Assembly: GCA_905331475.1 (NCBI GenBank)
Contig: CAJNYU010000028.1
Coordinates: 123,147-187,146, forward strand
Length of the DNA stretch: 64,000 nucleotides
Source: Rotaria socialis
Taxonomy: Eukaryota > Rotifera > Eurotatoria > Philodinida > Philodinidae
Direction: 5' to 3'
Shown here: positions 48,566 through 62,007 of the stretch, one piece after another
How the letters are laid out: each line of letters starts with the position of its first letter
Position numbering within the stretch: the stretch's first letter is position 1
The notes under the pieces: model-generated
Database searches by the model: none
The model's input: the letters and a program-made list of their open reading frames with translations, nothing else
What the model was told of the DNA's origin: nothing
Translations under genes and position numbers: made by a program

Positions 48566-49267
48566 AATAATAATAATGATTCAAATGAACAAGAACCAGT
48601 TACTAGTACATTGCTTGATGAGTATGGTATATCCGATGCAAATGTTTATGATGTTTGTGTTTCCCTTGGAAAACCAACGCCATATCAAATGCTTGAAAAA
48701 AGTTTAACATATAATGTATTAAGTCGCAGTGAATGCGACATAAAAGAAATCATGACAAAGAAACCAATGTTTACACATATAACATTAGAAATAGGTAACG
48801 AACATCGAGAAGAAGCACAAGCAAAAGATAAAGCTCATGCAAAAAATTTAGGTAAAATATTTTTTTTATTCATGTTTCGGAGACAAATCTACTGTGTCAG
48901 AATTTGTGATATTTGCCTTCGCTCTGAAATATTTACTGGAAAAATTCTAATAAGAAATGTATTTTTTTAAATTTCAGCTGCACAAAAACTATTAAAAAAA
49001 CTTCATCCACATTTGCATACGTATGGATCGTTAATTCGATTATACGAAAAAAATGCTGACACCTATAAACGTGTTCGTGTTGATGATGAATTGGCTGATA
49101 TAGTACGATGTGCTAAAAAAAACGAGCCAAATCATGCGTTATTGGCTAAACTTCGTGAAGAGATGTTAAAATTAAAAGCTAGTAAAACGCCATCTTCATT
49201 CAATCAATATGCGATGCACATTGTTGATGTTAATGATGATTTACTTGGACGTTCATCAGCAACATAG
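47144..49267 (+). CDS. DGCR8: DGCR8/Pasha, microprocessor subunit
   Basis: Three exons: 47144-47603, 47655-48851, 48978-49267, about 649 residues. Partner of Drosha that recognises primary microRNA hairpins in the nucleus. The WW-like/heme region is clear: LPDGWCEVFHTSGFPIYFH, SRPYFLGSVSVRHH and the heme-ligand motif IPCL. Two double-stranded-RNA-binding domains follow: the first at ALLQEYALKRLQLS...FGCRVLVGNNIYGTGIGRNKRTAKLNA, the second at SDANVYDV...PYQML...AKNLAAQKLLKKLHPH. The C-terminal helix YAKKN-type segment (CAKKNEPNHALLAKLREEM) is present. The two dsRBDs are separated by a linker with a 10-residue poly-Gln and a poly-Asn tract coded by CAA/CAG and AAT repeats (about 48405-48575). 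I chose the ATG at 47144 because upstream codons lack homology and an acceptor site precedes it. Confidence 0.93.
48405..48575 (+). repeat. CAA/CAG and AAT microsatellites coding poly-Q and poly-N
   Basis: Two trinucleotide tracts in the DGCR8 inter-dsRBD linker. Probably length-variable between alleles. Confidence 0.9.
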
Positions 49268-49408
49268 ATCCTGTTTTTCATTCTGTTTAAAATGAAAAGT
49301 TTATTCTTTGTTTGTTTTGTTTTTTTGTTGTCATTTTTCAATAGTATTCTTTTTTTGAGAAATAAAATCTCACACATACAAAAGCAAAAAAGTACACGGG
49401 AAAAGTTT

Positions 49409-50760
49409 TCAATTAAAATTTCTATCCAGTAGAACAATTTGTTTCGGTATATAACCTTGACGTCCATCCCCGCGTCGAACAAAACGCCAATCATTATCGG
49501 ATTGAGTTGTATTAACGAGCGTTACAACTTCGGACTCAAGTACACTTATATCGCCAACAAATTGCCGCTGATAATTTTCCATAACACGTAAACGAGTATT
49601 CAGATGATGTACAATCGGCTCACTATCTAATACACTAAAGGATAAACTTTTACACGGGGTTAAATTAAGTGTTCCATATGCATCATGATCATAGGCGTGA
49701 AGCGATATATTTGATATTTGTCGGGATAAATTTGATTGATCTTTATAGTGACGTGTATATGTTCCTGATTTGTTTATACGTGAACATGTTAACGATGCTT
49801 GTTCGATATTAAAATGGCATGGTCCGATGGATGATATAAACCGACCAGGCTGTGAAGATGTTGATGCATTTACATTCGGATGAGGCTTTTCGTATATGCT
49901 TACATTTAATAGACTTAAATTATTTTGTGATGAAGATTCTAATGATGCATTCGATATACGAAGACAATAGGCAGGTACGAAACCAGTTTGACAAGTTTCA
50001 ATTATTTCAATAAATACCCAATTTGATATAGCATACAGAGCTTTGACAGGTGTACCTGAACGTAGAAAATATGACATGTTAAAATTTACATTCAGATATA
50101 ACAAAAGAACGAATATCAGAAATTTTTATTCTCCCAAAATTATGGACTACATCGAAAAATTAAAATTTATCACATTTATATTCTCTAAATGTCTAGACAT
50201 GGAAATAAAAATCAAAGCATATTTTGTCAATATTCAAATAAGTCATAGACAATTTTTCTATTTGTTTCCAATTACGTATTCAGCCCTAAACGATATTCAA
50301 GGTGGATAAAATCAATATAACGCTTAGACGTCGAACTGTCTTTGATTATCGGCTTAGCCTTCTACCTGTCTGTATACAAAGATTTATAGAAGAAATATTG
50401 ACTTAAACGATGATTGTTAATATTCGTATTGTTCATACGTTAAGAAATGAGACGGAAGCGTAGGTGTCAAAATGGAAACGAAAGCAATTAAACAGTGGTG
50501 GTTCAATTGTATAGACGAAAGAAGGAGAAGACGAAAAAATAAATGAAATTTCTTAATCAAACAATCGTAAGAATTGTTCAAATAGAATAAAGTGGCAATA
50601 TACCTTTCGTAACGGCAATTGTATTCTTATTAAATTGTGTTGATTTGGCATGCAAAGGTTTATATGATTGTTTTACAATCATAGATAAATTAGCTGGTGA
50701 TGTTGAGGTTGCATGTGCCAATTGTTCAAATGGTTGTTCATTATTGTTCTGAACAGTTCG

Positions 50761-50791
<31 letters not shown>

Positions 50792-51818
50792 GCTGCTGCT
50801 GCGGATGATGATGATGATGAAGATTCAGTTTTTGGTCTTATACGAGTTGATAGACGACATGAACTTTTACTTCTTTGCTTATAATTATGAATTTTTGAAC
50901 ACTAAAAATTGGCAAAAAAGCAAACGTCAAGTTTAAATTTTACCAAATCGATTAAATCCTACTAATATATTGAATTTCGTTGATTTTTTCTGTGTGAATA
51001 ATGTATCTCGTTGTATTCCATGACGATAAGTTACAAATTCATAACAAGCATCCTTATTGATGCGCTTACATGCGCTTGTAAGTTCTAGATAAAAAAGAAA
51101 AGATCAAACGTTTGACATTAATGCATGACTAACTGCTGAGTTCAATCATTTCCGAATTAAAGTGCCCTCTTGAAAAACTGTTTAAATATCGTCTCTTTTA
51201 TATTTAAATTTCTTTTCGTTTTTTTTTGATTTCCGTATTAGCGCGTTTTCTTTTTATTCATGACACAGATGTCTACATGTTTACAAAAGAGTAGAACATG
51301 TCTACATAAGAGTATCCAATTAGACAAAAAGTTTTCGTTATGAATAAAAACAACACAAAAAAAGTTTAATGATTATCAAAACATTTGAACTCACTGAGAA
51401 TATTGCAGCCAGCCCACATTTAAAATGAATGAATCGATGAATAGAAGATAGAATATGTTTTTTATGCTCACAGCTGGATATGCTTCAGGGGATGAACACG
51501 AATAAAATTACATGTTATGTATTGGATCTCATCTGTGCATTTATGACAAAAAAAACGAAAGAAGTAGCGGCTCTCATATCTTTAAATAAAAGGCATGAAC
51601 CTTCTCGTCAATATGTTATGTAATACATGTACCCTAGGGGATAAAAATCGTTTAGGGAACAATTATCAAAGTTACTTTATTCTTTCTTTCTTTTTTTGCA
51701 TTGCTAAAATCGAATAATAATAATAACAATAATAGTAAAGTTTTTATTTACCTTTAACATGTTTACGAAATTGAAGTGCTCGAAAAAGTTTGGTGATTGG
51801 TGTTGATTGATCCATCAT
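49409..51818 (-). CDS. SH3-domain adaptor protein, unassigned
   Basis: Four exons in coding order: 51818-51752, 51084-50963, 50901-50604, 50055-49409, about 377 residues. It starts MMDQSTPITKLFRALQFRKHV and then has a low-complexity Ser/Ala/Thr run coded by GTT/CAA-type repeats (50757-50820). One SH3-like module is seen at GTPVKALYAISNWVFIEI...GFVPAYCLRI, with the ALY and FVPxxY signatures though its middle is shortened. A complete SH3 lies at the C terminus (LRVMENYQRQFVGDISVLESEVVTLV...WRFVRRGDGRQGYIPKQIV). A two-SH3 scaffold is clear; the orthologue is not. Three large introns (691, 61, 548 bp); all splice sites are GT-AG. Confidence 0.75.
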
Positions 51819-52719
51819 TTTAAATAATAATAGTCATGTTAGAAAACATCACGGATTATAGATATATATTCTAATTAATGCTGTAACTTTGCGCTCGATT
51901 CAAACCTAAATGAGAATGGTGACGAGGGGGAAGAAGAATAACAACAACACCTGCTTGTTATTCGTGCTCGAACCAATCGTTAATTTTCGTAGCGAGAATA
52001 GCAGAGAGAAAGAGAGAGAGCGAAAAAAAATTCCTTCTAATTGAACATGATGACCTTCAATAAAGTTCACATTTGATATTTTTCTTTTAAGTTACTCATA
52101 TGTGATAATGAGAATGGCGTTTTTACCCATGCTGCGAAACGATCAATATCTTTGATTATCACGCATTAGAACGGTTATATTTATGTTCAATCAAGAATTC
52201 CTTTTTTTTTATTGCTTGATTTATCTCGTGGGAATATGATTGTTATCGAGTCTAGAACATTTAAGCGTAATGAAAGAACAAATTGAAGGCATGTTTCCAA
52301 ATGAATGTTAAAACGGAATGTTTTTCGATTATCCGCTTTAGATCATTATTTGCCTATACGTTCGAGATTACAAATGATAAATCAATGCTAGATTGCCTGT
52401 ACTGTAGTCGGAGATCTTTGGAATTGAAAGAATTTTATTTGCACTTGTTTTTTCATTCTGTTCTCAATACCCCAGATGAAAAATCTAAATTTATCTTCGT
52501 TGGAAATGTAATTGAAAAAGATCAAATTATCATATTGATAGAACTTGTGCAATTTTACTGGATTTATCTCTTTGAAAATGACACGTGAGAATATTTCTTT
52601 TCACTTGTGTAATAAACCATTGTAACAAGCTAGACCGAGTAGAAACTAGAATTGAATCATTTGTCGATAACATTTATTGCTCCTTTTTCTTTTCTGAAAA
52701 TAAACTTTAAAAAAGGTTT
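51819..52719. other. Intergenic between two minus-strand genes
   Basis: Probable promoter of the SH3 gene and 3' flank of the GPCR. A purine tract lies at about 52000-52030. A 101-codon ORF (52283-52588) on the plus strand has no recognisable feature. Confidence 0.45.
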
Positions 52720-55622
52720 TTAAACAGTAACATCAAGAACTTCTTTCCATAGTAATGGGTTTCGTTGATCGACATTTTTCTCTAAAGTACTATTGGATAA
52801 ATGACGTTTTATCCAAATGTCTTCGGTTTTATGGTAATCTAATGATTGATGTGAATCAAATGTTGGTCTCTCAGTTAAACCACTAGATGTAATACTAAAT
52901 CTCTTGTTCGCTTTTTCATTTGAACATTCCATAAGAATTGGCCGAGGTAATGAGCACATTGATAATGAATAGTGTTTCGAAGGAATTTTAATATTTGTAA
53001 AAGAACTCGTTGATGAACGTGACGGGATTATTTTTTCAATATAATATCTACATGGATGATCACGAGCGATCGATCGAGGTGATTGTCGAATAAATGATGA
53101 GGTTCTCGTAACACTTGTAGGCGATAAACTAAGATACTAAATAACAAGATAAACAGATATTTATTTATTCTATGCATAGGTTATTATTTTTTTCATTGAA
53201 TTTAACTTTTATTTAAGAGAATTTCGCGAGAACTTATGCTTCTAATTTGAATGTGATGTGAATTTTTTGTGCATGCAAAATGCAGTTCTTTTCCTTTTCT
53301 TATCTATTCATCTGTCAACAATAAAATAGATCGAATCTTATCATTTAGAAAGCAAAACATGCAGTGATCAACGCAGTTAAAAATATAATTCATTGATTTG
53401 CATGTCCAATATAACTGTGCATGCTAAATTATATCTTTTCAGTCAATCGGCTAAGAAAATATCATCGGTGGTTATTTCTCTGTGAATGCATATTGTTTGT
53501 CACTTTGACTTATATCACATGCACTCTCATCTTTATTAAAAAAGATGAATTAGAATATGTTTTCGCGTCATACCATTAATAGTATAAAATATGAGTATTT
53601 CAAGTTCTATTCTATAAAATCAAATAAAAAATATCCATACCATTTCATTACTTGGTTTAGTTAATGTTTTCTTCAAATTTGCGTTGCCTTTTTTATCAAC
53701 GTTAAACTTCGATAATGATGATGACCATGATTTTTGCTTTAATGATAGAAATTGTTGATGCGAACAGTTAGTCGAACTTTTATAAGCATATTTTCGATCA
53801 GCATCGCTGCTCACATTTGATAGACGAGCATTTGAATTGCGTCCAGGTAGTAAATAATTCGACGTACTATATAGATAATTATATGACATATTATCAGTTG
53901 ATGTTGAGTGACGACTATGATCGATTTTGAATTTCCAATGTGATGCCATATAGGGTGTACAATATTTAGTAAGGAAAGCAAAATTTGAACTAAACGTTGA
54001 GCGAAACCGTTCGGAAAAGCAACAATATAGTACAAAGTTTATTGAAGCATTTAAAGCAACTAAACAGTTTGCAAAATTGTTGTAGATAAGAACTTTTGGT
54101 GTTTGAGATAAGACAGGAAAAAATGATTGAACGGTTAAAGATATTGCTTGTGGAATTTGACAAACAGTAAATACAATAACGACGGCAACTAAATTTGAAT
54201 TTTTTTAAAATAAAAACAGATAAATAGAAATGGTATTTGATTTTTAAAACTTACTTAACATAATTGTTGTTTTTCGTTGTTCGCCTTGATTTCCTTGAGT
54301 ATGTCGACGTAATTGAATTCCTTGCTTATTTTTTTGTTCACTTTGTACTGAACGATGAACATAGATGATTAGAATTGTATTGAATATGACAAGAAGTAAT
54401 AATGGTATCCAAATAATAGCAAATCTATAGGAAGAAAAAAACAGTAATCGCATTCAATTTAGAGATAAAAAGGAGTCTGAAAAATAATTTAAGTTCTGCA
54501 TGAATCTAATTGAAAGCCGTCACTGACTTAATATTGAACGGCATTAAATTCACTTCATTATCGAACTGCTACACAATTGACGTGAACCGCATTAATCAGT
54601 AGTCATTATAAAGTATATGCTTATGAAAAAAACTAAAATTGAACACATTAGTAACAATGTGTACTTATGAAACGCAAAGATTTTTCCAAGAAACATTAAC
54701 AATTTTCGTGTGCCTAACGTGAAAAACATACGGATGTTGTTTTCTTTTATTTTTTGACGAAAACAAGAAAATACTTACGTAACAAAATTAAAATAGATTT
54801 GATGATAGAGCAAACTATTGCCCAATGTTGTAGGTTTTGCGCGTATACGACTTATAACTAATGGTTTTTCATTGGGTTCTGTTGAATTTTTTATTTCAAT
54901 AATCCGTACAAGTTTCATTTCAAAAGCCGACGGCAACGTACATATTAATGCAGCACACATAACACTGATTATAATTCTTCTTGCTCGGCTTACAGTGCAC
55001 CATGTTCGACTTTGTAATGGGTAACTTATAGCAACCCAACGTTCGACAGTAAATGTAACTGTAAGCCAAACACTTGTATTGGATGAAAAGTCTGCGATTG
55101 GTCGAAATATTGTTAAAAGTATAGCTGATATTGATGTACTAGTAAAACAAGGATGTTGAGATGTATTGAGTATAAGTGTTAATATAAGATAAGCAATATC
55201 AACAAGAGCTAACGAAGCTAGATAATTATTTGTTGATGACATTATCATACGACGTTTTGTAAGAACAATTATGGCCAGAATATTACCAGTTACACCTATG
55301 ATAATTAATAATAGAGATATTTTACTTCTGCTTGTATCTAGAGAAATCAATTCATTTCCTATGAGAGATAGTAAAAGACATGAAACTATGAAATATAATT
55401 TAAGAATCTAGATTCCCTAAAAAATCTTTAGTTTAGAAATCAAATGAAGTATTTGATCAAATATTTTCTTTTTTTTTCAGAAAAATAAGAACAATAATAG
55501 TTACCGAAACAGGTTATTATAGGCCAAAGCCAGTTTTTGACTAACGTTCGAACAAAAAACAGGTTAGGATCAGTCGTTTGTCGTGCTAAAATTGATGCAT
55601 TACAATGGACAAGTTCGAACAT
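52720..55622 (-). CDS. Class A GPCR, FMRFamide/GPR139-like peptide receptor
   Basis: Five exons in coding order: 55622 to about 55504, 55358-54779, 54425-54255, 54188-53641, 53136-52720, about 610 residues. Rhodopsin-family signatures: TM1 with GN (IIIGVTGNILAIIVL), TM2 LASLALVD, TM3 ending in ERW (TVERWVAISYPLQSRTWCTVSRARRI, a DRY variant), TM5 with WIPLLLLVIFNTILI, TM6 VFTVCQIPQAISL, and TM7 NASINFVLYC followed by FRSTF (an NPxxY variant). ERW/ERY with a CTxxRAR loop and NxxxNFxLYC are typical of invertebrate FMRFamide and GPR139/142-like receptors; the ligand is unknown. The intracellular tail is unusually long (about 290 residues) and Ser-rich. Exon 1 also ends in WPIITCFG, so two TM1-like starts are joined by the splice. 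Confidence 0.82.
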
Positions 55623-55960
55623 ATCTTAATATTGGCCGAGTCGTCATATGTAATTAAGTAATAAATAGAAATATCTATACATATATCGCAATTAAATATG
55701 GGTTAGTTTTCGTATCATAAATCCACATAATTCTTTCGTTTTCATATTGAATAAAGAAAATGATGAGTGCTGATAATTATAGTATTAATATTAAAATGCA
55801 AAAACTTTGAACTTGTTCTATCATCTACAATAATCATAAATTTATGTTGAATAATGACAACGTACATAGAAATAGAAATAGAAATAAGTAAATAAGTAGC
55901 ATCTTAGTATCAAATCACACGTATGTTAATGCCGTGTCGGCTTGAAAAATGAGAACAGCT

Positions 55961-55984
55961 GAGAGAGAGAGAGAGAGAGAGAGA
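55961..55984. repeat. (GA)n microsatellite
   Basis: Twelve GA units about 340 bp upstream of the GPCR start. Confidence 0.95.
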
Positions 55985-58900
55985 GTAATAAAACTGAAGA
56001 AGTAGACGTCGTTTCCCTATAATCAACAGTTTGTGAAGGTAATAGAGAAATACATGGAATAAAGAGTTTTATTGAACTGACAGAAAAAACTTTAAATGAG
56101 CCAAACTTTCTTTCTCCATGGCGTTAACTGTTGCTAATGGCGAAGTGCTATGAAGCTCACTATTTATTTTAATTAGTCTTTTATTTTCCGCAATAGAAAA
56201 CAAGAATCATATTAATAATTATTATCTTGCGTAAAAACGCCTTTTGAGAAAACTAATATTTCGATGATAAATAGAAGTGGTTGACTATTTTTACATATTG
56301 TTGTTGCTTGTTACAAAAATAAAAAAACTCTGAATGAGAAATTGAATGCAACGAACTATAATTCCTTGAAAAATAAATGGCTAGTCGGCAAGCTCGTAAT
56401 AAATGCATACTTCAGTAAAAGTTTTCAATAGACATTTTAAATACCTATCAAAACGTAGCTACAGATAATTAATTTAAGTTAAGCCTATTCCTATTATGAT
56501 GCCTTTGAATTATTTAATACCAGCGCCAAAATATTGGATAGGTTTCACGATGAAGGGATTTGACTTTGGTAGAATACTAATGCTTAAGACATGAATATAA
56601 ATATTTTCCATTGCTAATAGTAACTGAAAGACAAAACCATAGTCGAACAGAATAACTTCAAATATACGCGCTACGTGGCCTCTTATCATACATTTCGTAG
56701 GCATTTGAAGAATATCTTGGAAATAAAAGAACATGAAATAGTTTATCTAGAGAGCTAGAGCATACCGTTCGCGCTTAATACCATGCTAACTCAATAATTA
56801 ATGAGAAAGTAGGAGGCAGTGTAGTCTGATACTCTTATATGGTATTTAATGAGAATAAATAAGTTTTAAATAAGAATTGTAATTCTAAGCTGAGAGAGAT
56901 TCTGTTCTTCCGATTCTTTTCTCATTTTTATTCACTGAGAATTTTCTCTAAAAAAAACGTATAATTAGAATGTGTTCATAAAAAACGTCTGCATAATAGT
57001 ACGAGCTATCCTAGACTCGAGTCACTCGCACTGGTCATAATTCACAATATTTACCTTTTCATTTCGTATCTCTATTAAACAAATCTGAATATCTGCATGC
57101 ACATTTTAAAACTAATATTATTGTCCGAAGCATAGGAATTTTATAAACCATTCGGTTACCTTGATCCATATATGAATGATTATTAAAAAGGGTATAGGAA
57201 TGAATGCCGAATTCCTTTTTTTTTATCCTTCTATGGTCTTGGTGTCGTTTTATGACCATAAATTTATCACAAACAGTTTTTTATGCTGTATCATAGATTG
57301 TTGTACAATCATCGTATTGTCAAATAATTAGTGTACTTTTCGTTTATATCCTATTAGCACTAGTGATAAAATTCTAATCTACAATTGTCAAATGTTCCAT
57401 ACAGTCTAGAAGTTCTCAGCAGTTTGTTTTCATTTCTTATGAATGTTTTGAAGATGATGACGATGATACAGATGTTTTCTAACAAGAGTTGAATCGTCGT
57501 CTTTTATGAATTCTGTCTTATCTTCGTGCAAAATATAAAGAAACACAAATGCATGATAATAAGAATAAAACTATGTAACAGTCAACAAGAAAACTTAATT
57601 ATTTTGATAGAAATACATGTTCTCAAAGCTTTTCTTTCATCTGGTGACGTACTGTTTTTGGCATACTTTTTATTCACATAGTAACACAGAGAGTAGCATG
57701 TATACGTACATTGTTGACAAAACTGAGATCTATCAAGATGAATTCTATTATCTCGACTTAATTATGATAGACACTAATAAATAAGGCAACAATGACAGAA
57801 AAATGAATTGAGATCAGGTCAAACGGATGCACGATGCAGTTTTAAAAAACCGAACAGGATAGCACATGCGAAGTTTTTTGATTAAAATTCAATCGATTTT
57901 TCTTCACACTACAACAACAGAACTATAAAATTAGGAAATAAACAATAGAATTTTAATTTTAATCCAAAACAGACATTTTATTAATAAAATTTAACGAGAA
58001 AGGTTTTTCTTCTTCTTTTATCTAATGAAATGTTAGCAAGTTAGATAAGGTTACAGTTGTGGCATGACCAAAACTAAGAATAGTCTGAAAGACTATCTAG
58101 CTGCTATCGCATAGAGATAAATGAATAATTGTTTTTTCATAGAAGTGTTTAATAAGAAAGGAAATGCTGATTGGCGACGCAAAAAATTCAGATATTATTT
58201 AATATCCCCTATTCGCTTGGGTTCATCACTTTCTGTCGAAAGTATAGCAAACAAGAAAAATAATTTTTGTTTTGATAATTCAAGCGTACTTACATTACAA
58301 TAGATAAAAATATGTAAGCACGCAAATATAACAAGCTTCATTTATCTGTGATCGTAAACAACAGATGATACTATAGAAATATTTCTATCAAAAGAGAAAT
58401 CGCTCTCATTTTTCAAACTGACGATATCTGATATTGCTAAAGAGTTACCTATCTCGAAAGACTTGGTAATTACTCTGTACTTATAAATAAGTAATTACTG
58501 TTCCCCAGATGTTTGTCCTGATTTATACTGTACGAATAGTGATGTCTATAGAAGTTACCCTCATTATATTCTTCTGCGTCTTAGATTCATTTGGTTAATG
58601 TTTATTTTCCGAACATAACAAAATGTAGCGAAGCATGAAATTTTATCCATCTGACATATAGTAATTGGACGGACAAATTGGCTACAAGACAAAATAAATG
58701 TATACGTAAGATAAAAATTTTGAACTCGATTATTTTCGAATGATAATGAGACAAATTATAAACGTACTTTTACTCGTCTCTATAACAAGTTATTAACGGA
58801 ACAATCACAGTGAGAAGTCTTTTAATTAAATTGCATTGAGACTATTCAATTCCTTGGACACACTGAGTTTTTGTCTTTCTGCGCTTTTTTTTTTGTTTTG

Positions 58901-60700
58901 CTATCGATCTCAAGAGATATTATGGCGCAGATTGGCAATATTACGCACAGTTGACTCTAATGATAGGATGATTTATTCTTTGTAACTTAACGTTGATTGT
59001 CTTTATTCATGTTACAACACGAATCTATCGAAAAAAACAATATATAAATAAGCACTGACGTACGTACCATTTTCTGAATAAAGATTTTTTTATTTCCATA
59101 CGAATTTATATGTAGATTAGGAATAAAACTTTCATTTTGTCTACACATTTCTAAATCTAGACGGATTGATCATAACAGACTTTGTTGAAAATTTTAGAAG
59201 CATAGCAAAAGAAAGTGTTATCGTGAAGAAAAAGAGGCTACACAATTAAATGAATAGCAAAGTCGAAAATAACGACCTCATCTGTAGCAACATGCTTTTT
59301 CTCTCTTACTCTCTTTTTCTTTTATCGAGAAGAACAACCAACCAATTGCTTATCGCTTGTAGAGTCATGTTACGTACTTCGAGAAATGATTGTTGATTGT
59401 TAAAGGCATCTGAAAAATATGTCAATCTCTTGTCTTGCTCGGAGCGGATATAGATATGAGATAGCAATGCAGGGATGAATTCGATAGAAAAAAGACTAGA
59501 TGATATCAATGTGACATGAATTGTGTTATAAAATGTAATAGAACTGGATTGAGCTGTCAAAAACGAGAAATAGAGAGAGGGGAAAATGAAGTATATATCA
59601 CTTCGTAGCCTGTAGATCGTATATTATTAGATTTGCTCCCTCAACCGTTCGAAAAGCACGCTCTTTTCCTATTTGGCAAAATTCATATTAACCAATCAAA
59701 AATCTATCAATTTATTATATTATCAATTATGAAATACTCGTTTTCTAACAATAGAACACATATGGTGGTCTCTCTTCAATTAAAAAACAACACATGTGAA
59801 ACTTTTAATTCTTCAATATTCGAGTCATTTCTTTTTTTCTTCCCTTCTTTCGTATGCTGTCACTCTTCATTCACTTATGTATATGCCTTGTCACTTGCTA
59901 TACCCAGTAGATTTTTATTCATGCATAAAGATACTACCATGTACTAGTAGAAGAATTCGCCTATATAATCATTCTCTTTGTTACGAGCGGCGATCCTTGT
60001 TCAGAAAGCACACAATCAAAATTATTAAAAAGGAAGTCGTAATAGGTATCTGTAAGCTTTGTCATCATTAACCATATGAAAATGTTTTTTTCTTTGGCTT
60101 TTTTTAATAATAAATATAGATCGATATGCTCTATCTTTTGAGTAGAAATCATTAAAATCAACTAGAAAAATAAAACTAAAGGTATCTATTAAATAACCAT
60201 AAAAATGTTAGTTAATAGATTATTGACTGATACGGAAAACAACAACAACAACAGCAATATTGATCAAACGAGATTATGAGATAATAGTAGTGATATCAAC
60301 ATTTTCACGTCGATTTTCAGATGAGTCAGCATCTGTGTCATTTATTCTCAATTAGAACCTTGTGACATTATCGAAAGTCGCGTCGACTTACGTTTTGAAA
60401 TCATGAACAGTAAGCACGCTAGTCTCTTAGGAATGATCCCAATTTCTCGCATGCATCATGATATAATAAAAACCTGTTCTACTATAAGAGCTTCTATAAA
60501 TAGATAGATTACTGGTAAATTTATCGCACTGGTTTTTGTATATAAAAATTGACTAGAAATTTCTTAAAAATAAAAACGACATGATGCTAACCCTTTTGTT
60601 TGTCATCAATATTTGCAAGCTGCTGCATCATTGTGAATCAAATCGGCTTTGAAATTGCTGTGAGACTGTTGACATTGTTCGATTTGATGGTATGAATATA

Positions 60701-60749
60701 TTTTTTTTCACACTTTAACTTATTTTTTTTTCACACTTTAACTTATTTT
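60701..60749 (+). repeat. Tandem duplication, 23-bp unit
   Basis: TTTCACACTTTAACTTATTT occurs twice in tandem. Confidence 0.9.
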
Positions 60750-61177
60750 TAGTAAAATATATAGCCACAATGCAGCCTAGAAAATTATCACAAACTTGAG
60801 TGAGAAGGAGTGCAACTTAAATAGTTCAAGTATGGGTGGATTACAACTGACGCACGATAGTGCACAGTGACGCAGCTCACATTTCGACGTATTGAAGTCA
60901 TGCTGATCTCTTCTTTGCGGGCAGAACAGTAAATTGTTTTGAGAAAATTCTCGTCATGATAATCATTGTTCGTAGTGGCTAATTATTTGCTTTCAAGTTG
61001 TAAGATAAAAGTAACTACAAAATAATCGAGTGTTTTTCTCAATGTTTTGTTGAAGTTATATTTAGTTTAAAAAGAAAGGAATAGGATAGACAAAAGATGT
61101 CGAACTATGCATGCATAGTAATGTGAAATCATTAAAAACATGTAAATTCAAATGCTCGATATCAACGGAAAGCGACA

Positions 61178-61384
61178 ATGCTCTTCTCTATGATCTACTT
61201 GGCATTGTTAATGGTTTCCAGTGCGAATCTAACTCCTTTGCAACGTCAATGGGTCGAACGTGATAACAACAGCTTCAGACCACTTGGAAAAACCTTTCGA
61301 AAACAAATACCTGAAGAACTCTTCTTTCATTGCAGTATTCTACAATATGTAATCACATTTCTATTTCAGTTGCTCTTAATCTAA
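61178..61384 (+). CDS. Possible small secreted peptide (weak)
   Basis: A 68-codon ORF with a signal-peptide-like start (MLFSMIYLALLMVSSANLT) and a polar segment containing RDNNSFRPLGKTFRK, where PLGK could be an amidation-type end. The C terminus is again hydrophobic, which is unusual for a secreted peptide. No dibasic sites flank a repeated unit. It could equally be random or a first exon. Confidence 0.2.
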   Translation: MLFSMIYLALLMVSSANLTPLQRQWVERDNNSFRPLGKTFRKQIPEELFFHCSILQYVITFLFQLLLI

Positions 61385-62007
61385 GCGGATAGAGTACCTG
61401 ACATTAACATACACATCCTGTTCATCGTACTGCTCTCAAACAGAATCAAATAACACTTGTCGCATAAGATTTTCACTATTTTCTTTAAAGCTAAACAACA
61501 AATTCATGAAACATAATTAAATGTGAACTATGTCTCAAGCCACAATCCTTTTTTTTTCATAAGGGCATATTTTTTCATCTGTTTGAAATAAGTTTATAAA
61601 ATGATTAGGTCTTATCTTGAGGCGGCATATAAAAAGGCATCGTCAATCTATTGAACAATGGTTTCTACAAGTGATAAAACCAATTTTATAATGTGTCAAA
61701 AGGCAAAATTAATTTCAAACTATAACCAGTGCCTTGTAAAAGGTTTCATTTTTTTCTGAACTTGTAATTTTTCTTGAGTTCATAGGGAAAAACGACTTCA
61801 TTAGAAATAAGATTTCACACGATTGTCAATCTAAGTGAAAAGTGAGGAAATTAATCTTAACACCTATGAAGATCTTGTATTGCTTATAATAAATCGTTGA
61901 CTAATCCTTACATTTTTGTTCCCTCGTACCCATATGTATTAATACTGAAACAATTCTTGTGCATATTGAAAAAAGAAAAGTTTTTCTTTCTAAGTTAAAA
62001 AAAACTA

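Larger units (their letters stand above)
55623..62007. other. Long gene-poor stretch
   Basis: More than 6 kb with only short ORFs, none with a recognised domain or splice partners. It holds the (GA)n at 55961, a 23-bp tandem duplication at 60701, and the weak secreted ORF at 61178. Part may be regulatory DNA upstream of the GPCR. Confidence 0.5.

Noticed and set aside
52283-52588. 101-codon ORF in the spacer between the SH3 and GPCR genes
   Set aside because: No signal peptide, domain or splice partners; consistent with chance in AT-rich DNA.
59306-59560. 84-codon minus-strand ORF with fairly protein-like composition
   Set aside because: No recognised motif and no flanking exons; could be a fossil fragment but not supportable.
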